A stretch of DNA of 64,000 nucleotides from UBA3537 sp965658025 (GTDB lineage: Bacteria > Bacteroidota > Bacteroidia > Flavobacteriales > Flavobacteriaceae), in contig CBFHQL010000001.1 in the NCBI GenBank assembly GCA_965658025.1, positions 1-64,000 of the forward strand. The letters are read 5' to 3'. The notes beneath the pieces were generated by a model. It was not told the DNA's origin. It did no database searches and saw only the letters and a program-made list of their open reading frames with translations. Positions within the stretch are counted from its first letter, which is position 1. Each line of letters begins with the position of its first letter. Positions 41,211 to 50,659 of this stretch are shown one piece after another. The position numbers and the translations under genes are program-made.

Positions 41211-42248
41211 ATGTTTCAATTAGAAGAACGCATATGGTTTTGGCTTTTATTCGTGTTGCTTGGAATGTTCCTCCTATTTATTTGGACACAACTCTGGAAA
41301 AAAAGAACAAAACGTAAGTTTTCAGACTTAGGGTTATTGAATCGCCTTAGTCCCGATCAGTCTTTATTCAAATCCATTTTAAAATTCATCACGCTGTCTT
41401 TGGCTTTTTCTTGTTTGATCGTCGCTTTGGTTAATCCAAAAATTGGGACGTCTTTAGAAACCGTAAAACGCGAAGGGGTAGACATTGTTTTCGCGATAGA
41501 TGTGTCCAAAAGTATGCTGGCCGAAGACATTGCACCAAACCGCCTTGAGAAGGCAAAACAACTGACCACGCAAATCATCAACAACCTTGTCAGTGATCGT
41601 GTTGGTATTATTGCTTATGCTGGAAAAGCCGTGCCACAACTGCCCATCACCACAGACTATGCTGCCGCCAAAATGTTCCTACAAAACATCAATACAGAAA
41701 TGTTGTCATCACAAGGAACAGCCATTGATGAAGCAATTCAATTGGCGCGGAGTTATTACAATGACGAAGAACAAACAAATCGTGTATTGGTCATTATTTC
41801 CGATGGAGAAGACCACAACGACTTAAGTCTTGATGTCGCGGAAGCTGCAGCCGAAGAAGGCATAAAAATATTCTCTATTGGCGTGGGCAGCGAAAAAGGA
41901 GGGCCAATTCCACTGAAACGCAACGGTATTATCATGAGCTACAAAAAGGATCAAGATGGCGCAACGGTCATCACCAAAATGAACAAAAAAATTCTCGCTG
42001 AAGTCGCCAAAGAAACAAATGGTACATATGTTGATGGTAAAAATACAAGCGAAGTTACCGAAACAATAAGCGATATTTTGAACAAAATGGATAAAAAAGA
42101 GTTTGAAGCTAAAGAATTTGCAGAGTTTGAAGATCAATTTCAGTGGTTTTTGGGATTAGGTCTTTTCTTTTTAATTTTGGACATCTTGTTTTTAGAACGA
42201 AAAACCGCTTGGCTCAAACGCTTGAACTTGTTTAATGAAAACCTATGA
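41211..42248 (+). CDS. batB: VWA-domain membrane protein BatB
   Basis: A 345-residue paralogue of BatA with the same layout: two N-terminal helices, VWA domain with MIDAS DVSKS and SDGED, C-terminal helix. It overlaps batC by ATGA (42245-42248). Presumed to form a membrane complex with BatA and the TPR proteins. Confidence 0.9.
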   Translation: MFQLEERIWFWLLFVLLGMFLLFIWTQLWKKRTKRKFSDLGLLNRLSPDQSLFKSILKFITLSLAFSCLIVALVNPKIGTSLETVKREGVDIVFAIDVSKSMLAEDIAPNRLEKAKQLTTQIINNLVSDRVGIIAYAGKAVPQLPITTDYAAAKMFLQNINTEMLSSQGTAIDEAIQLARSYYNDEEQTNRVLVIISDGEDHNDLSLDVAEAAAEEGIKIFSIGVGSEKGGPIPLKRNGIIMSYKKDQDGATVITKMNKKILAEVAKETNGTYVDGKNTSEVTETISDILNKMDKKEFEAKEFAEFEDQFQWFLGLGLFFLILDILFLERKTAWLKRLNLFNENL

Positions 42249-43084
42249 AAATAACCGCTTCAAATAACACACATTTGCCTTTTGGTCTCAACCCTATTTT
42301 TTGGGGAATCTTTTTCGTGGTTATGGGCGCGTCTATCGCTTATGCACAACAAAAAGATGAGTTTCAAATTGCATCTGATGCTTATGTATATGAGGGCAAT
42401 AGTACTGTAGAAAAAGATTTTATAGAAGCCGAAAAACACTATCGTAGAGCAATATCAAAAAAAGCCACAAACGCGAAAAGTTCATACAATTTAGGAAATG
42501 CTTACTATACATCTGGATTTTATGATGAAGCACTTTTAAAACTCATTGAGGCCGCTAAAAACGGAAATAAAAAAGAAAAACATGCTGCATACCACAACAT
42601 TGGAAACACCCTTATGCAGAACAAAAAATGTAAAGAAGCTGTAGAGGCCTATAAAAATGCGCTAAGAAACAACCCTACCGACGACGAAACTCGATACAAT
42701 CTTGCGCTTGCCAAGGAATGCGCCAAAGAACAAGGCGGTGGCGGAAAAGACGATAAAGAAGACGAGAAGGAAAAAGACGAAGAGAATCAAGACCAAAAAG
42801 AGGACAGCGAAAAACAACAAGACAAAGACGAACAAAACAAAGACGAAGGCGATAAAGACAAAAACCCTAAAGACGACTCTGATCAAAAAGATGACAAAGG
42901 GAAACCAAAAGACGAACAAGGAGATCAAAAAAATCCTAATCCAAAAAATCAACAAGGAAAATTGTCGCCGCAGCAAGTCAAAAACCTTCTGGAGGCCATG
43001 AATAATGAAGAAAAAAAGGTTCAAGAAAAAATGAACGCGACCAAAACTAAAAGCGTGAAAATAAAAACGGATAAAGATTGGTAA
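42245..43084 (+). CDS. batC: TPR protein BatC
   Basis: A 279-residue periplasmic protein: signal peptide (AYAQQ), three or so TPR motifs (about 45-165; SSYNLGNAYYTSGFYDEA, AAYHNIGNTLMQNKKCKEA), then about 80 residues almost only of Lys, Asp, Glu, Gln and Asn (low complexity), and a short helix (LSPQQVKNLLEAMNNEE). The charged tract is prone to length change and generates shadow frames in the DNA. BatC scaffolds the complex. Confidence 0.88.
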   Translation: MKITASNNTHLPFGLNPIFWGIFFVVMGASIAYAQQKDEFQIASDAYVYEGNSTVEKDFIEAEKHYRRAISKKATNAKSSYNLGNAYYTSGFYDEALLKLIEAAKNGNKKEKHAAYHNIGNTLMQNKKCKEAVEAYKNALRNNPTDDETRYNLALAKECAKEQGGGGKDDKEDEKEKDEENQDQKEDSEKQQDKDEQNKDEGDKDKNPKDDSDQKDDKGKPKDEQGDQKNPNPKNQQGKLSPQQVKNLLEAMNNEEKKVQEKMNATKTKSVKIKTDKDW

Positions 43085-43087
43085 ATC

Positions 43088-44845
43088 ATGAAATTTAAAT
43101 TGTTTTTCTTTTTGATTTTTCTTTCAAGCTATGCGACAGCTCAAGTAACTTTTGAAGCAAAACCAAGCAAAACCAAGCTGGGTATCAATGAACGCTTACG
43201 CATTGACTTTACCATGAATGAAGATGGTGATAATTTCACTCCGCCAAGTTTTGAAAACTTCAAAGTGGTCGGTGGGCCGAGTCAATCCATCAACAATTCT
43301 TGGATCAATGGTGTTCGCTCTTTTTCAAAGAGTTACAGTTATTTTTTATCCCCAACCAAAAGAGGAGAATTTACCATTGGTCAATCTCGTATCGAAATTA
43401 ACGGAGAAACCTATAAAACTTCCCCAATAAAAATCACTGTTACAGCAGCTGTTGATGTTCCAAAAGACCCTAACGACCCAAATTATATTGCCGCTGAAAG
43501 TATTCATTTGGTTGCAGAAGTTTCTAAAACAAACCCTTATTTGAACGAGCCTGTAAGTGTTGTTTATAAATTATATGTTGCCGAAAACACAGGTGTTAGG
43601 AATTGGACGGAATTGGACAGTCCTAGATATAATGATTTTTGGAGCCAGAACATTGAAGTAAAAGGATTAAAGGTTAAAGAAGGAAAATATAAAGGTGAGA
43701 ACTACCGATATGTTGTTTTGAAAAAAACCGTTCTTTACCCTCAGAAAATAGGGAAATTAAGTATTGAACCGCTCACATTGGATGTGCTTGTCGAAGTCCC
43801 ATCTAAGCGACGCGATGTATTTGGCCGATTGATGACCTCAACCGCCAACAGAACAGTAACTGCAGGAAAAAGAACAATCAATGTAAAACCGCTTCCCACA
43901 GAAGGAAAGCCCATAGATTTTTCTGGAGCGGTAGGGCGTTTTGACTTCAATATAAAATCCAACAAAAATACACTAGCAGCAACAGAAGCGTTTGATGTAA
44001 CCATAGAAGTTTCTGGAAAGGGAAATTTAAAATTGTTTGAACTCCCTAAACCAAACCTTCCAGGCGCCCTAGAAGTTTACGAGCCCGAACACTCCGAAAA
44101 AGTATCAACAAAACTTTCTGGAATGCAAGGACGTATTTCTGATCGTTACACGGTTGTGCCAAATGCACAAGGCCAATACCCAATTCCAAGTGTTGCATTT
44201 TCTTATTTTGATTTAACCTCAAAAACGTATAAAACATTAAACTCAAAAGAGTTAATCATTTCCGTTAGTGGCGATTCTGGACAAAATTTTGGAGGAACCA
44301 CACAAAACGAAACACAAAAAACCAATGTTAACTCTTTGCCGAAACAGTTTTCATCTTTTAAATCTGATAACAGCTTAGTGCCCATCATTCAGCGTCCATT
44401 CTACAACACTAACTTGTTTTGGTGGTTATTTTTAGGGCCTTTGTTGTTCATCCCAATTGTAGTAGTGGTATCTAAAAAACAAGATAAAAGAGCGCTAGAC
44501 GTGGTAGGAAACAAGATTAGAAAAACCAATAAGCTTGCTCGAAAATACTTAGGAAGCGCTAAAAAAGCAATTGGACAAAAAGAACAGTTTTATGTAGCTT
44601 TGGAACGTGCTCTACATAATTATCTTAAATCAAAGCTAAAGATTGAAACAAGCGAACTTAGTAAAGAGAAAATAAATATTCTTTTGACAAAAAGAGGCGT
44701 AAATAGTCTATATATCGAGCAGTTTTTAAATGTGCTCGAATCCTGTGAACTCGCGCGTTACACGCCGCTTGAAACAGCAGACATGGAGCGCGAATATAAA
44801 AAAGCTGCTGAGGTAATCAGCACGTTAGACAAACAATTAAAGTAA
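43088..44845 (+). CDS. batD: BatD oxygen-tolerance family protein
   Basis: A 585-residue protein with a signal peptide (SYATAQ), several Ig-like periplasmic beta domains (about 25-420; VTFEAKPSKTKLGINERLRI, then VSKTNPYLNEPVSVVYKLYV), one transmembrane helix (about 440-460) and a helical cytoplasmic tail. This matches BatD. It starts 3 bp after batC. Confidence 0.9.
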   Translation: MKFKLFFFLIFLSSYATAQVTFEAKPSKTKLGINERLRIDFTMNEDGDNFTPPSFENFKVVGGPSQSINNSWINGVRSFSKSYSYFLSPTKRGEFTIGQSRIEINGETYKTSPIKITVTAAVDVPKDPNDPNYIAAESIHLVAEVSKTNPYLNEPVSVVYKLYVAENTGVRNWTELDSPRYNDFWSQNIEVKGLKVKEGKYKGENYRYVVLKKTVLYPQKIGKLSIEPLTLDVLVEVPSKRRDVFGRLMTSTANRTVTAGKRTINVKPLPTEGKPIDFSGAVGRFDFNIKSNKNTLAATEAFDVTIEVSGKGNLKLFELPKPNLPGALEVYEPEHSEKVSTKLSGMQGRISDRYTVVPNAQGQYPIPSVAFSYFDLTSKTYKTLNSKELIISVSGDSGQNFGGTTQNETQKTNVNSLPKQFSSFKSDNSLVPIIQRPFYNTNLFWWLFLGPLLFIPIVVVVSKKQDKRALDVVGNKIRKTNKLARKYLGSAKKAIGQKEQFYVALERALHNYLKSKLKIETSELSKEKINILLTKRGVNSLYIEQFLNVLESCELARYTPLETADMEREYKKAAEVISTLDKQLK

Positions 44846-44846
44846 T

Positions 44847-45593
44847 ATGAAAAAACATATTCTTCTCTTTTGGCTGATTGGGTTTCTGGGGTTTTCTCAG
44901 GAAAAAAAATTATTTGACGAGGCAAATACGCTCTACAACAATGGGGAGTATGAAAGCGCAATTTCGGTTTATAAACAGATTTTAGATGATGGTTTACACT
45001 CTAGCGCATTATATTTCAATATGGCCAATTGCTATTACAAATTAAATAAAATTGCGCCTAGTATATATCACTATGAAAAAGCGCTAAAACTTTCTCCTGA
45101 AGATCAAGACATTCAAAACAACTTAAGTTTTGCAGAGCAAATGACTATAGATAAATTTGATGTTGTGCCAGAAATAGGTGTGGCAAAACTGCTCAACAAG
45201 ATTGCTCGTTCGTTTAGCGTTGATGGTTGGGCTGTCTTGTGTATTGCATTTATGTGCATGATCGTTTTGTGTTTTATTGCTTATTACCTCTTGCAAAACA
45301 CAAAGAGTAAAAGAACTTTTTTTATTCTTGGTCTAGTTTTAATTTTAATTCTCATATCTGCTTTTATTTTGCTCAACAAAAAACAGGAATTAGACCGCAA
45401 ACGCTTTGCTATTGTTTTTTCACAAGAGGTTTCAATAAAAAGCGAACCCAATCTAAGAAGCGAAACTGCCTTTATACTACATGAAGGGACAAAAGTTCAA
45501 ATCGTTGAATTCTACAAAGACTCTTGGTCAAAAATTAAATTGATGGACGGTACGGTTGGCTGGATATCCACTAACGATTTTAAAGAGCTATAA
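44847..45593 (+). CDS. batE: BatE: TPR and SH3-domain membrane protein
   Basis: A 248-residue protein: signal sequence, two or three TPRs (about 20-100), two transmembrane helices (about 130-150 and 160-175) and a bacterial SH3 domain (about 190-248; VSIKSEPNLRSETAFILHEG, DGTVGWI). Last gene of the operon, 1 bp after batD. Confidence 0.9.
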   Translation: MKKHILLFWLIGFLGFSQEKKLFDEANTLYNNGEYESAISVYKQILDDGLHSSALYFNMANCYYKLNKIAPSIYHYEKALKLSPEDQDIQNNLSFAEQMTIDKFDVVPEIGVAKLLNKIARSFSVDGWAVLCIAFMCMIVLCFIAYYLLQNTKSKRTFFILGLVLILILISAFILLNKKQELDRKRFAIVFSQEVSIKSEPNLRSETAFILHEGTKVQIVEFYKDSWSKIKLMDGTVGWISTNDFKEL

Positions 45594-45682
45594 TTTATAC
45601 CGCCATGGATTTTTATTCATAATTTTTTTGATTTTATAAAATACTTCTTATTTTTATTTTTTAGATCCCAAATCACTAAAAA

Positions 45683-47527
45683 ATGAACAACCTTTTCTCT
45701 CACATAAAAGGTGATGCTTTCGGTGGCATCACAGCTGGAATTGTCGCACTCCCTTTGGCACTTGCCTTTGGTGTTTCTTCTGGACTTGGCCCAAGTGCTG
45801 GTCTTTATGGCGCCATTTTTATTAGTTTCTTTGCCGCTCTTTTTGGCGGAACAAATACACAGATTTCTGGTCCAACAGCGCCAATGACAGCAGTAAGTAT
45901 GGTCATTATTGCAGGAATTGTAGCAGCAAATGATGGCGATATCAATAAAGCTTTACCCTCTATTTTAATGGTATTTTTATTGGCTGGGGTAATGCAAATT
46001 GGACTCGGTTTCTTAGGTCTTGGAAAATACATAAAATACATGCCATATCCTGTAGTTTCTGGCTTCATGACTGCTATTGGGGTCATCATTCTTTTGACTC
46101 AAATACTTCCTTCCCTTGGGTATAACCCAAAAGAAGATTTAGAATATGTCAATCAATTTAAGCCACAGGCCGAAGAAATAATTCTTCAAAACATCCTTAA
46201 AGATGAAGCAGGAGAAGGGATTCTTGTACTGGAAGATTTTAAGGAAACAATTAATCGTGCCAATAAAATCTCCGAAGCTGATATCCTTAGAGAGTCCAAA
46301 ACATTAGCCGCCAAAGAAGCTTCTGGAACTATTGGTGCTATAAAAGTCATGCCTAGAGCTTTGAACCACATTAACTGGCTAGAACTTCTTTTGTCACTTG
46401 GGACCATCATCATCATATATGGCTTCAAACGCATCACAAAAGCTGTGCCCAGTACTCTTGTGGCGCTTGTTGTAATGTCTAGCTTAGCCATTGCATTTGG
46501 GCTAGACTACAAGCCCATCGAGCAAATTCCTGAAGGATTACCTGTGCCTCAGCTAGAAATGTTTTCTAATTTTAATTTGGGCAGCATAAGTCCATATGTG
46601 TTAACAGCGCTAACTTTGGCTCTTTTAGGGGCAATCGATTCATTGCTAACAAGTGTTGTGGCCGACAACATGACAAAAACAAAACACAAACCCAATAAGG
46701 AGCTTGTTGGACAAGGAATAGGAAATAGTATTGCTGCAATATTTGGTGGTATACCAGGCGCTGGAGCAACTATACGAACAGTTGTAAACATCAACTCTGG
46801 GGGAAAAACAAGATTGTCGGGAATGATTGCTGGCGTTTTACTGTTGTTTATTCTTTTAGCATTAGGGTCAATTGCCTCAAAAATTCCTGCTGCCGTACTC
46901 TCAGGGATACTTATTACTGTTGGCATTGGCGTCATGGATTACAAAGGCCTAAAAGCGGTTTCGGTATTGCCAAAAGACATCGCTTTAGGGCGGATAAAAT
47001 TAAGCTCCGAAGTGCTTATTATGTTCACCGTTTTGTTGTTGTCCACCTTCTGGGATTTAATTTTTGCAGTCGGTATAGGTCTTCTCATTTCATGTTTAAT
47101 GTTCATGAAGCTTATTGGCGATCTTACTGCTGAGCGCTCCGAAGTTGATACATTGAAAGAAGAAGCGTGGCCAGATGAAATCGGATTTCCAAAAAAATTG
47201 AAAGATGAAGTCTTTATCAAACACATTAAAGGACCTTTGTTTTTTGGATCAACTGCAGAATTTCAACAACTCTACAAACAAATCCCTGAAACAGCAAAAA
47301 CGGTGGTTATTCGCTTAAGTAGAATGCAATACATGGATCAATCTGGTTTGTATGTCATGGAAGACACCCTTCAAGACTTAAAAGCAAAAGGAATAAGTGT
47401 CGTTTTGGTAGGGCTCTTAAAGCAGCCCAGGTACATGATGGAGCGCATCGAGATTATTCCTAATTTTATACCTGAAAAACAAATATACGGTACATTTAAA
47501 GCTTATTTAAGATCCGTTTCCGTATGA
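45683..47527 (+). CDS. SulP family anion transporter with STAS domain
   Basis: A 614-residue permease with 10-14 helices: signature GITAGIVALPLALAFGVSSG (15-34), NTQISGPTAPMTAV, GAIDSLLTSVVADNMT and GIPGAGATIRTVVNINSGG. The C-terminal STAS domain (about 500-600) has MQYMDQSGLYVMED. It carries sulfate, bicarbonate or related anions; the substrate cannot be told. A large insert (about 155-210) between helices is charged. Ends 2 bp before the convergent cvpA stop. Confidence 0.9.
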   Translation: MNNLFSHIKGDAFGGITAGIVALPLALAFGVSSGLGPSAGLYGAIFISFFAALFGGTNTQISGPTAPMTAVSMVIIAGIVAANDGDINKALPSILMVFLLAGVMQIGLGFLGLGKYIKYMPYPVVSGFMTAIGVIILLTQILPSLGYNPKEDLEYVNQFKPQAEEIILQNILKDEAGEGILVLEDFKETINRANKISEADILRESKTLAAKEASGTIGAIKVMPRALNHINWLELLLSLGTIIIIYGFKRITKAVPSTLVALVVMSSLAIAFGLDYKPIEQIPEGLPVPQLEMFSNFNLGSISPYVLTALTLALLGAIDSLLTSVVADNMTKTKHKPNKELVGQGIGNSIAAIFGGIPGAGATIRTVVNINSGGKTRLSGMIAGVLLLFILLALGSIASKIPAAVLSGILITVGIGVMDYKGLKAVSVLPKDIALGRIKLSSEVLIMFTVLLLSTFWDLIFAVGIGLLISCLMFMKLIGDLTAERSEVDTLKEEAWPDEIGFPKKLKDEVFIKHIKGPLFFGSTAEFQQLYKQIPETAKTVVIRLSRMQYMDQSGLYVMEDTLQDLKAKGISVVLVGLLKQPRYMMERIEIIPNFIPEKQIYGTFKAYLRSVSV

Positions 47528-47529
47528 TT

Positions 47530-48057
47530 TTACTCGCCTTCTGATCCGTTAAGTTCTGGAAAATCTAATGTTTGATCTTCGTCAATAAATTGGGGTAAAA
47601 TCATTGGAGTCAATGCACCCAAGGGTTCATAAAGTACAGAAGATTCTAATTCTTCGTTAGAAACAAAAGAAAGCGTTGAATTGACCCGTTCAAAAACTAA
47701 CAGCAAAACAGAGAGAATTAGCGCTATTTTAAGACCTCCAAAAAGAGCACCCAGAAGCTTATTAATGACACCCAAAGCGGCAAAATTTGCAAGCTTGGTT
47801 AACGCCTTTCCTGCAAGAGAAATTGCAAGAACAATGACCACAAATGTAATGGCAAATGAGGATATGCTCATTGTTTTTTCTGACCAATCGACATAATTTG
47901 AAAGAAATTCTGAAGCGTAATTACTGAAATGAACCGCGCCATAAACACCCAGCATCAAGGCCAAAAGCGAAGCAACTTCCACAAAAAGCCCCTTAAAAAA
48001 TCCTTTTATCACGCCATAAATAATCAAGGCGCCCAGAACAATGTCAATTACTGGCAT
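47530..48057 (-). CDS. cvpA: CvpA family membrane protein
   Basis: A 175-residue protein with four transmembrane helices and an acidic C-terminus (DEDQTLDFPELNGSEGE). CvpA affects colicin V export in E. coli and envelope stability more widely. Typical motif: GALIIYGVIKGFFKGLFVEV at the N-terminus. Monocistronic. Confidence 0.88.
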   Translation of the reverse strand: MPVIDIVLGALIIYGVIKGFFKGLFVEVASLLALMLGVYGAVHFSNYASEFLSNYVDWSEKTMSISSFAITFVVIVLAISLAGKALTKLANFAALGVINKLLGALFGGLKIALILSVLLLVFERVNSTLSFVSNEELESSVLYEPLGALTPMILPQFIDEDQTLDFPELNGSEGE

Positions 48058-48120
48058 AAAAATAATTTGAGTTAATATTTCTTAAATGAAAAATTAGACT
48101 CTAAATTTACAAAATAAATT

Positions 48121-48477
48121 ATGGCAAGAGACGAAGAACTAAAAAAACGCTGGAATACCCTTGTGGAGAAACTCTCTTTACGCTTTGCTGACGGAGCGCC
48201 TTTGGATCTTGACAGCATCATCTATCTTATTGGCGTACAAGAACTTGGGCAACTGCATAGGCGATTCAAAAAGGATGAAAAAGTAAATTTAATGCACATT
48301 GCCATTTGCCGCCTTCTTGTTCCTTATGGGTATTATGATTTAGATTATGTTGATGAAGAAGGTTGGCCACACTATCAAATAAAGGCGCAATTGCCCCATT
48401 TGAAAGCTGGAGAACAGAGTGTATTAATGAAAGAGGCGATTGTAAACTATTTTCTTGAACAGAAGTTTATTAACTAA
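48121..48477 (+). CDS. Conserved cytosolic protein of unknown function
   Basis: A 118-residue acidic protein, probably helical: RDEELKKRWNTLVEKLSLRF, then SIIYLIGVQELGQ and YYDLDYVDEEGWPHYQ. Seems conserved among Bacteroidota beside pheS or cvpA as I recall, without known activity. It lies 32 bp upstream of pheS, but that gene has its own -7 box. Confidence 0.7.
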   Translation: MARDEELKKRWNTLVEKLSLRFADGAPLDLDSIIYLIGVQELGQLHRRFKKDEKVNLMHIAICRLLVPYGYYDLDYVDEEGWPHYQIKAQLPHLKAGEQSVLMKEAIVNYFLEQKFIN

Positions 48478-48484
48478 GATTTCT

Positions 48485-48492
48485 TAAATTTG
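48485..48492 (+). promoter_or_regulatory. -7 box of pheS
   Basis: TAAATTTG is a perfect -7 element, 17 bp before the pheS ATG. Confidence 0.55.
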
Positions 48493-48509
48493 GCTTTTAT
48501 TTTTAGACC

Positions 48510-49529
48510 ATGATTGACCGTATTCAACATTTAATTGACGAAGCCAACAGCTTTACAACCGATTCACTTTCTGAACTTGAAGCTTTTCGCATCAAATTTT
48601 TAGGAAAAAAAGGGTTGTTGAATGATTTATTTGCTGATTTTAAAACAGTTCCTAATGAACAAAAAAAAGCATACGGTCAAGCTATAAACACATTAAAATC
48701 AACTGCTCAAGAGAAAGTAAACACCCTAAAAGTTGCTTTGGAAACCAATTCCGCTCAAAGCTCTAGCATTGGAGATTTGACGCGTCCCGGCGACCCAATT
48801 CAAGTTGGTGGACGACACCCTATTTCTTTGGTGAAAAATCAAATTATTGATATCTTTTCTCGCATTGGTTTCAACGTCAGTGAAGGTCCAGAAATTGAAG
48901 ATGATTGGCACAATTTTACGGCGTTAAATTTACCGGAGCACCATCCGGCAAGAGATATGCAAGACACCTTTTTTGTGCAGACCAATCCTGATATTTTGTT
49001 GCGTACACACACAAGCTCTGTTCAAGTACGCTACATGGAAAATAACAAGCCCCCTATCCGTACCATCTCACCTGGTAGAGTATACCGCAACGAAGCGATT
49101 TCTGCGCGATCGCACTGCTTTTTTCATCAAGTTGAAGGACTTTATATTGATAAAAATGTAAGTTTTGCCGACTTAAAGCAAACACTTCAATATTTTACAA
49201 CTGAGCTTTTTGGTAAGTCCAAAATTCGTCTTAGACCGTCTTACTTTCCTTTCACCGAGCCAAGCGCCGAAGTAGACGTATATTGGGGTTTAGAAACAGA
49301 AACCGATTACAAAATGACAAAAGGAACAGGGTGGTTAGAAATTATGGGCTGTGGAATGGTAGATCCCAATGTTCTTGAAAACTGTGGTATAGATTCAAAA
49401 GAATATTCTGGTTTTGCTTTTGGAATGGGTATCGATCGCATTGCACTACTGTTGCACCAAATAAACGACATTCGGCTTTTGAGTGAAAACGATATTCGTT
49501 TCTTAGAACAATTTAAAAGCTCTTTTTAG
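48510..49529 (+). CDS. pheS: Phenylalanyl-tRNA synthetase alpha subunit
   Basis: A 339-residue class II synthetase subunit: N-terminal coiled coil (1-90), motif 2 TISPGRVYRNEAISARSHCF and motif 3 GFAFGMGIDRIALL. The active-site FTEPSAEVDV is present. It charges tRNA-Phe with PheT, whose gene is not in this window. Confidence 0.96.
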   Translation: MIDRIQHLIDEANSFTTDSLSELEAFRIKFLGKKGLLNDLFADFKTVPNEQKKAYGQAINTLKSTAQEKVNTLKVALETNSAQSSSIGDLTRPGDPIQVGGRHPISLVKNQIIDIFSRIGFNVSEGPEIEDDWHNFTALNLPEHHPARDMQDTFFVQTNPDILLRTHTSSVQVRYMENNKPPIRTISPGRVYRNEAISARSHCFFHQVEGLYIDKNVSFADLKQTLQYFTTELFGKSKIRLRPSYFPFTEPSAEVDVYWGLETETDYKMTKGTGWLEIMGCGMVDPNVLENCGIDSKEYSGFAFGMGIDRIALLLHQINDIRLLSENDIRFLEQFKSSF

Positions 49530-49535
49530 ATCGGT

Positions 49536-50537
49536 TTAATCTAGCTTTTCGGCTAAATTTTTAAGTGCTTTTTTGGGGTTTCTTTCATGATAAAGTACAT
49601 CATATACCATATCAATTATTGGTGTTCTTGCCGATTTTTCATGAGTTGTATTAATTTCATAAGCACTCTTTGTTGCATAATACCCTTCTGCAATCATGTT
49701 CATTTCCATTTGTGCCGATTTGACCGTGTATCCTTTCCCGATCATATTTCCAAACATTCTGTTGCGTGAAAACGTAGAGTAACCCGTAACTAAGAGGTCG
49801 CCCAAATAAACGGTCTCATTAATTTTGCGTTTCATTTTGTATACCTTTTTTATAAAACGTTTCATTTCTCGTATGGCGTTACTCATCAAAACACTTTGAA
49901 AATTGTCGCCATAACCCAATCCATGCGCTATTCCTGCAGCAATTGCATAAATATTCTTTAGCATTGCAGCATATTCAGCGCCCACAACATCATCGTGTGT
50001 TTTGGTTTGAATATAATGACTGGATAGCTGATTAGCTATGGCTTTGGCTGTATTTTTGTTTGTACACGCTATTGTTAAGTACGAAAGACGTTCAAGTGCT
50101 ACTTCTTCGGCATGGCAAGGCCCTGCCAAAACAGCAATATTATCAAACGGAACGTCTCTATGCTGATGAAAATGTTCGCCTACGAGGAGTCCTGTTTCTG
50201 GAATAATTCCCTTAACGGCCGATAAAATAATCTTATTTGAAATGTCAATATTTAGCTTTTTTAATTGAGCATACATAAACGCCGATGGAATAGCAAACAC
50301 AAGAACATCGGCAGACGCAGCTACTTCGTTTATGTCTGAACTGAGCTTTAATTTATGGACATCAAATTCAACAGAACTTAAATACGATGGATTGTGTTGC
50401 TCTTTTAAAATATACTCTATTGTTTGTGGTTTCCGAACATACCATCCCACAGAAGATGTTTTTTCACTCAGCATTTTTACAATTGCTGTGGCCCAACTAC
50501 CATTTCCAAAAACTGCATATTTTAATTCCGAAGTCAT
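49536..50537 (-). CDS. gpsA: Glycerol-3-phosphate dehydrogenase [NAD(P)+]
   Basis: A 333-residue enzyme: N-terminal dinucleotide-binding GNGSWATAIVKML, SAVKGI, AGPCHAEEVA and catalytic AAMLKNIYAIAAGIAHGLGYG (Lys). It makes sn-glycerol-3-phosphate for phospholipids. Convergent with pheS, 6 bp apart. A -7 box TACTTTTG lies at 50558-50565 on the minus strand. Confidence 0.93.
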   Translation of the reverse strand: MTSELKYAVFGNGSWATAIVKMLSEKTSSVGWYVRKPQTIEYILKEQHNPSYLSSVEFDVHKLKLSSDINEVAASADVLVFAIPSAFMYAQLKKLNIDISNKIILSAVKGIIPETGLLVGEHFHQHRDVPFDNIAVLAGPCHAEEVALERLSYLTIACTNKNTAKAIANQLSSHYIQTKTHDDVVGAEYAAMLKNIYAIAAGIAHGLGYGDNFQSVLMSNAIREMKRFIKKVYKMKRKINETVYLGDLLVTGYSTFSRNRMFGNMIGKGYTVKSAQMEMNMIAEGYYATKSAYEINTTHEKSARTPIIDMVYDVLYHERNPKKALKNLAEKLD

Positions 50538-50557
50538 AAAGTTAAATTTTTCCTGAG

Positions 50558-50565
50558 CAAAAGTA
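50558..50565 (-). promoter_or_regulatory. -7 box of gpsA
   Basis: On the minus strand this reads TACTTTTG, a perfect TAnnTTTG box 20 bp before the ATG. Confidence 0.55.
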
Positions 50566-50608
50566 ATAAAAATTTTATGCCTATAATTTATTCAAAATCA
50601 ACACAATA

Positions 50609-50616
50609 TACTTTTG
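50609..50616 (+). promoter_or_regulatory. -7 box upstream of the lipoprotein gene
   Basis: TACTTTTG is a perfect -7 box 43 bp before ATG 50660; it forms with the gpsA box a divergent promoter pair. Confidence 0.5.
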
Positions 50617-50659
50617 GCACGTATTTTGAAATTACATCAATAACCTAAACTTGTACATT

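Noticed and set aside
42662..43024. Hydrophobic frame on the minus strand and a Lys-rich frame on the plus strand inside batC
   Set aside because: Both are shadows of the low-complexity KDE tract of BatC.
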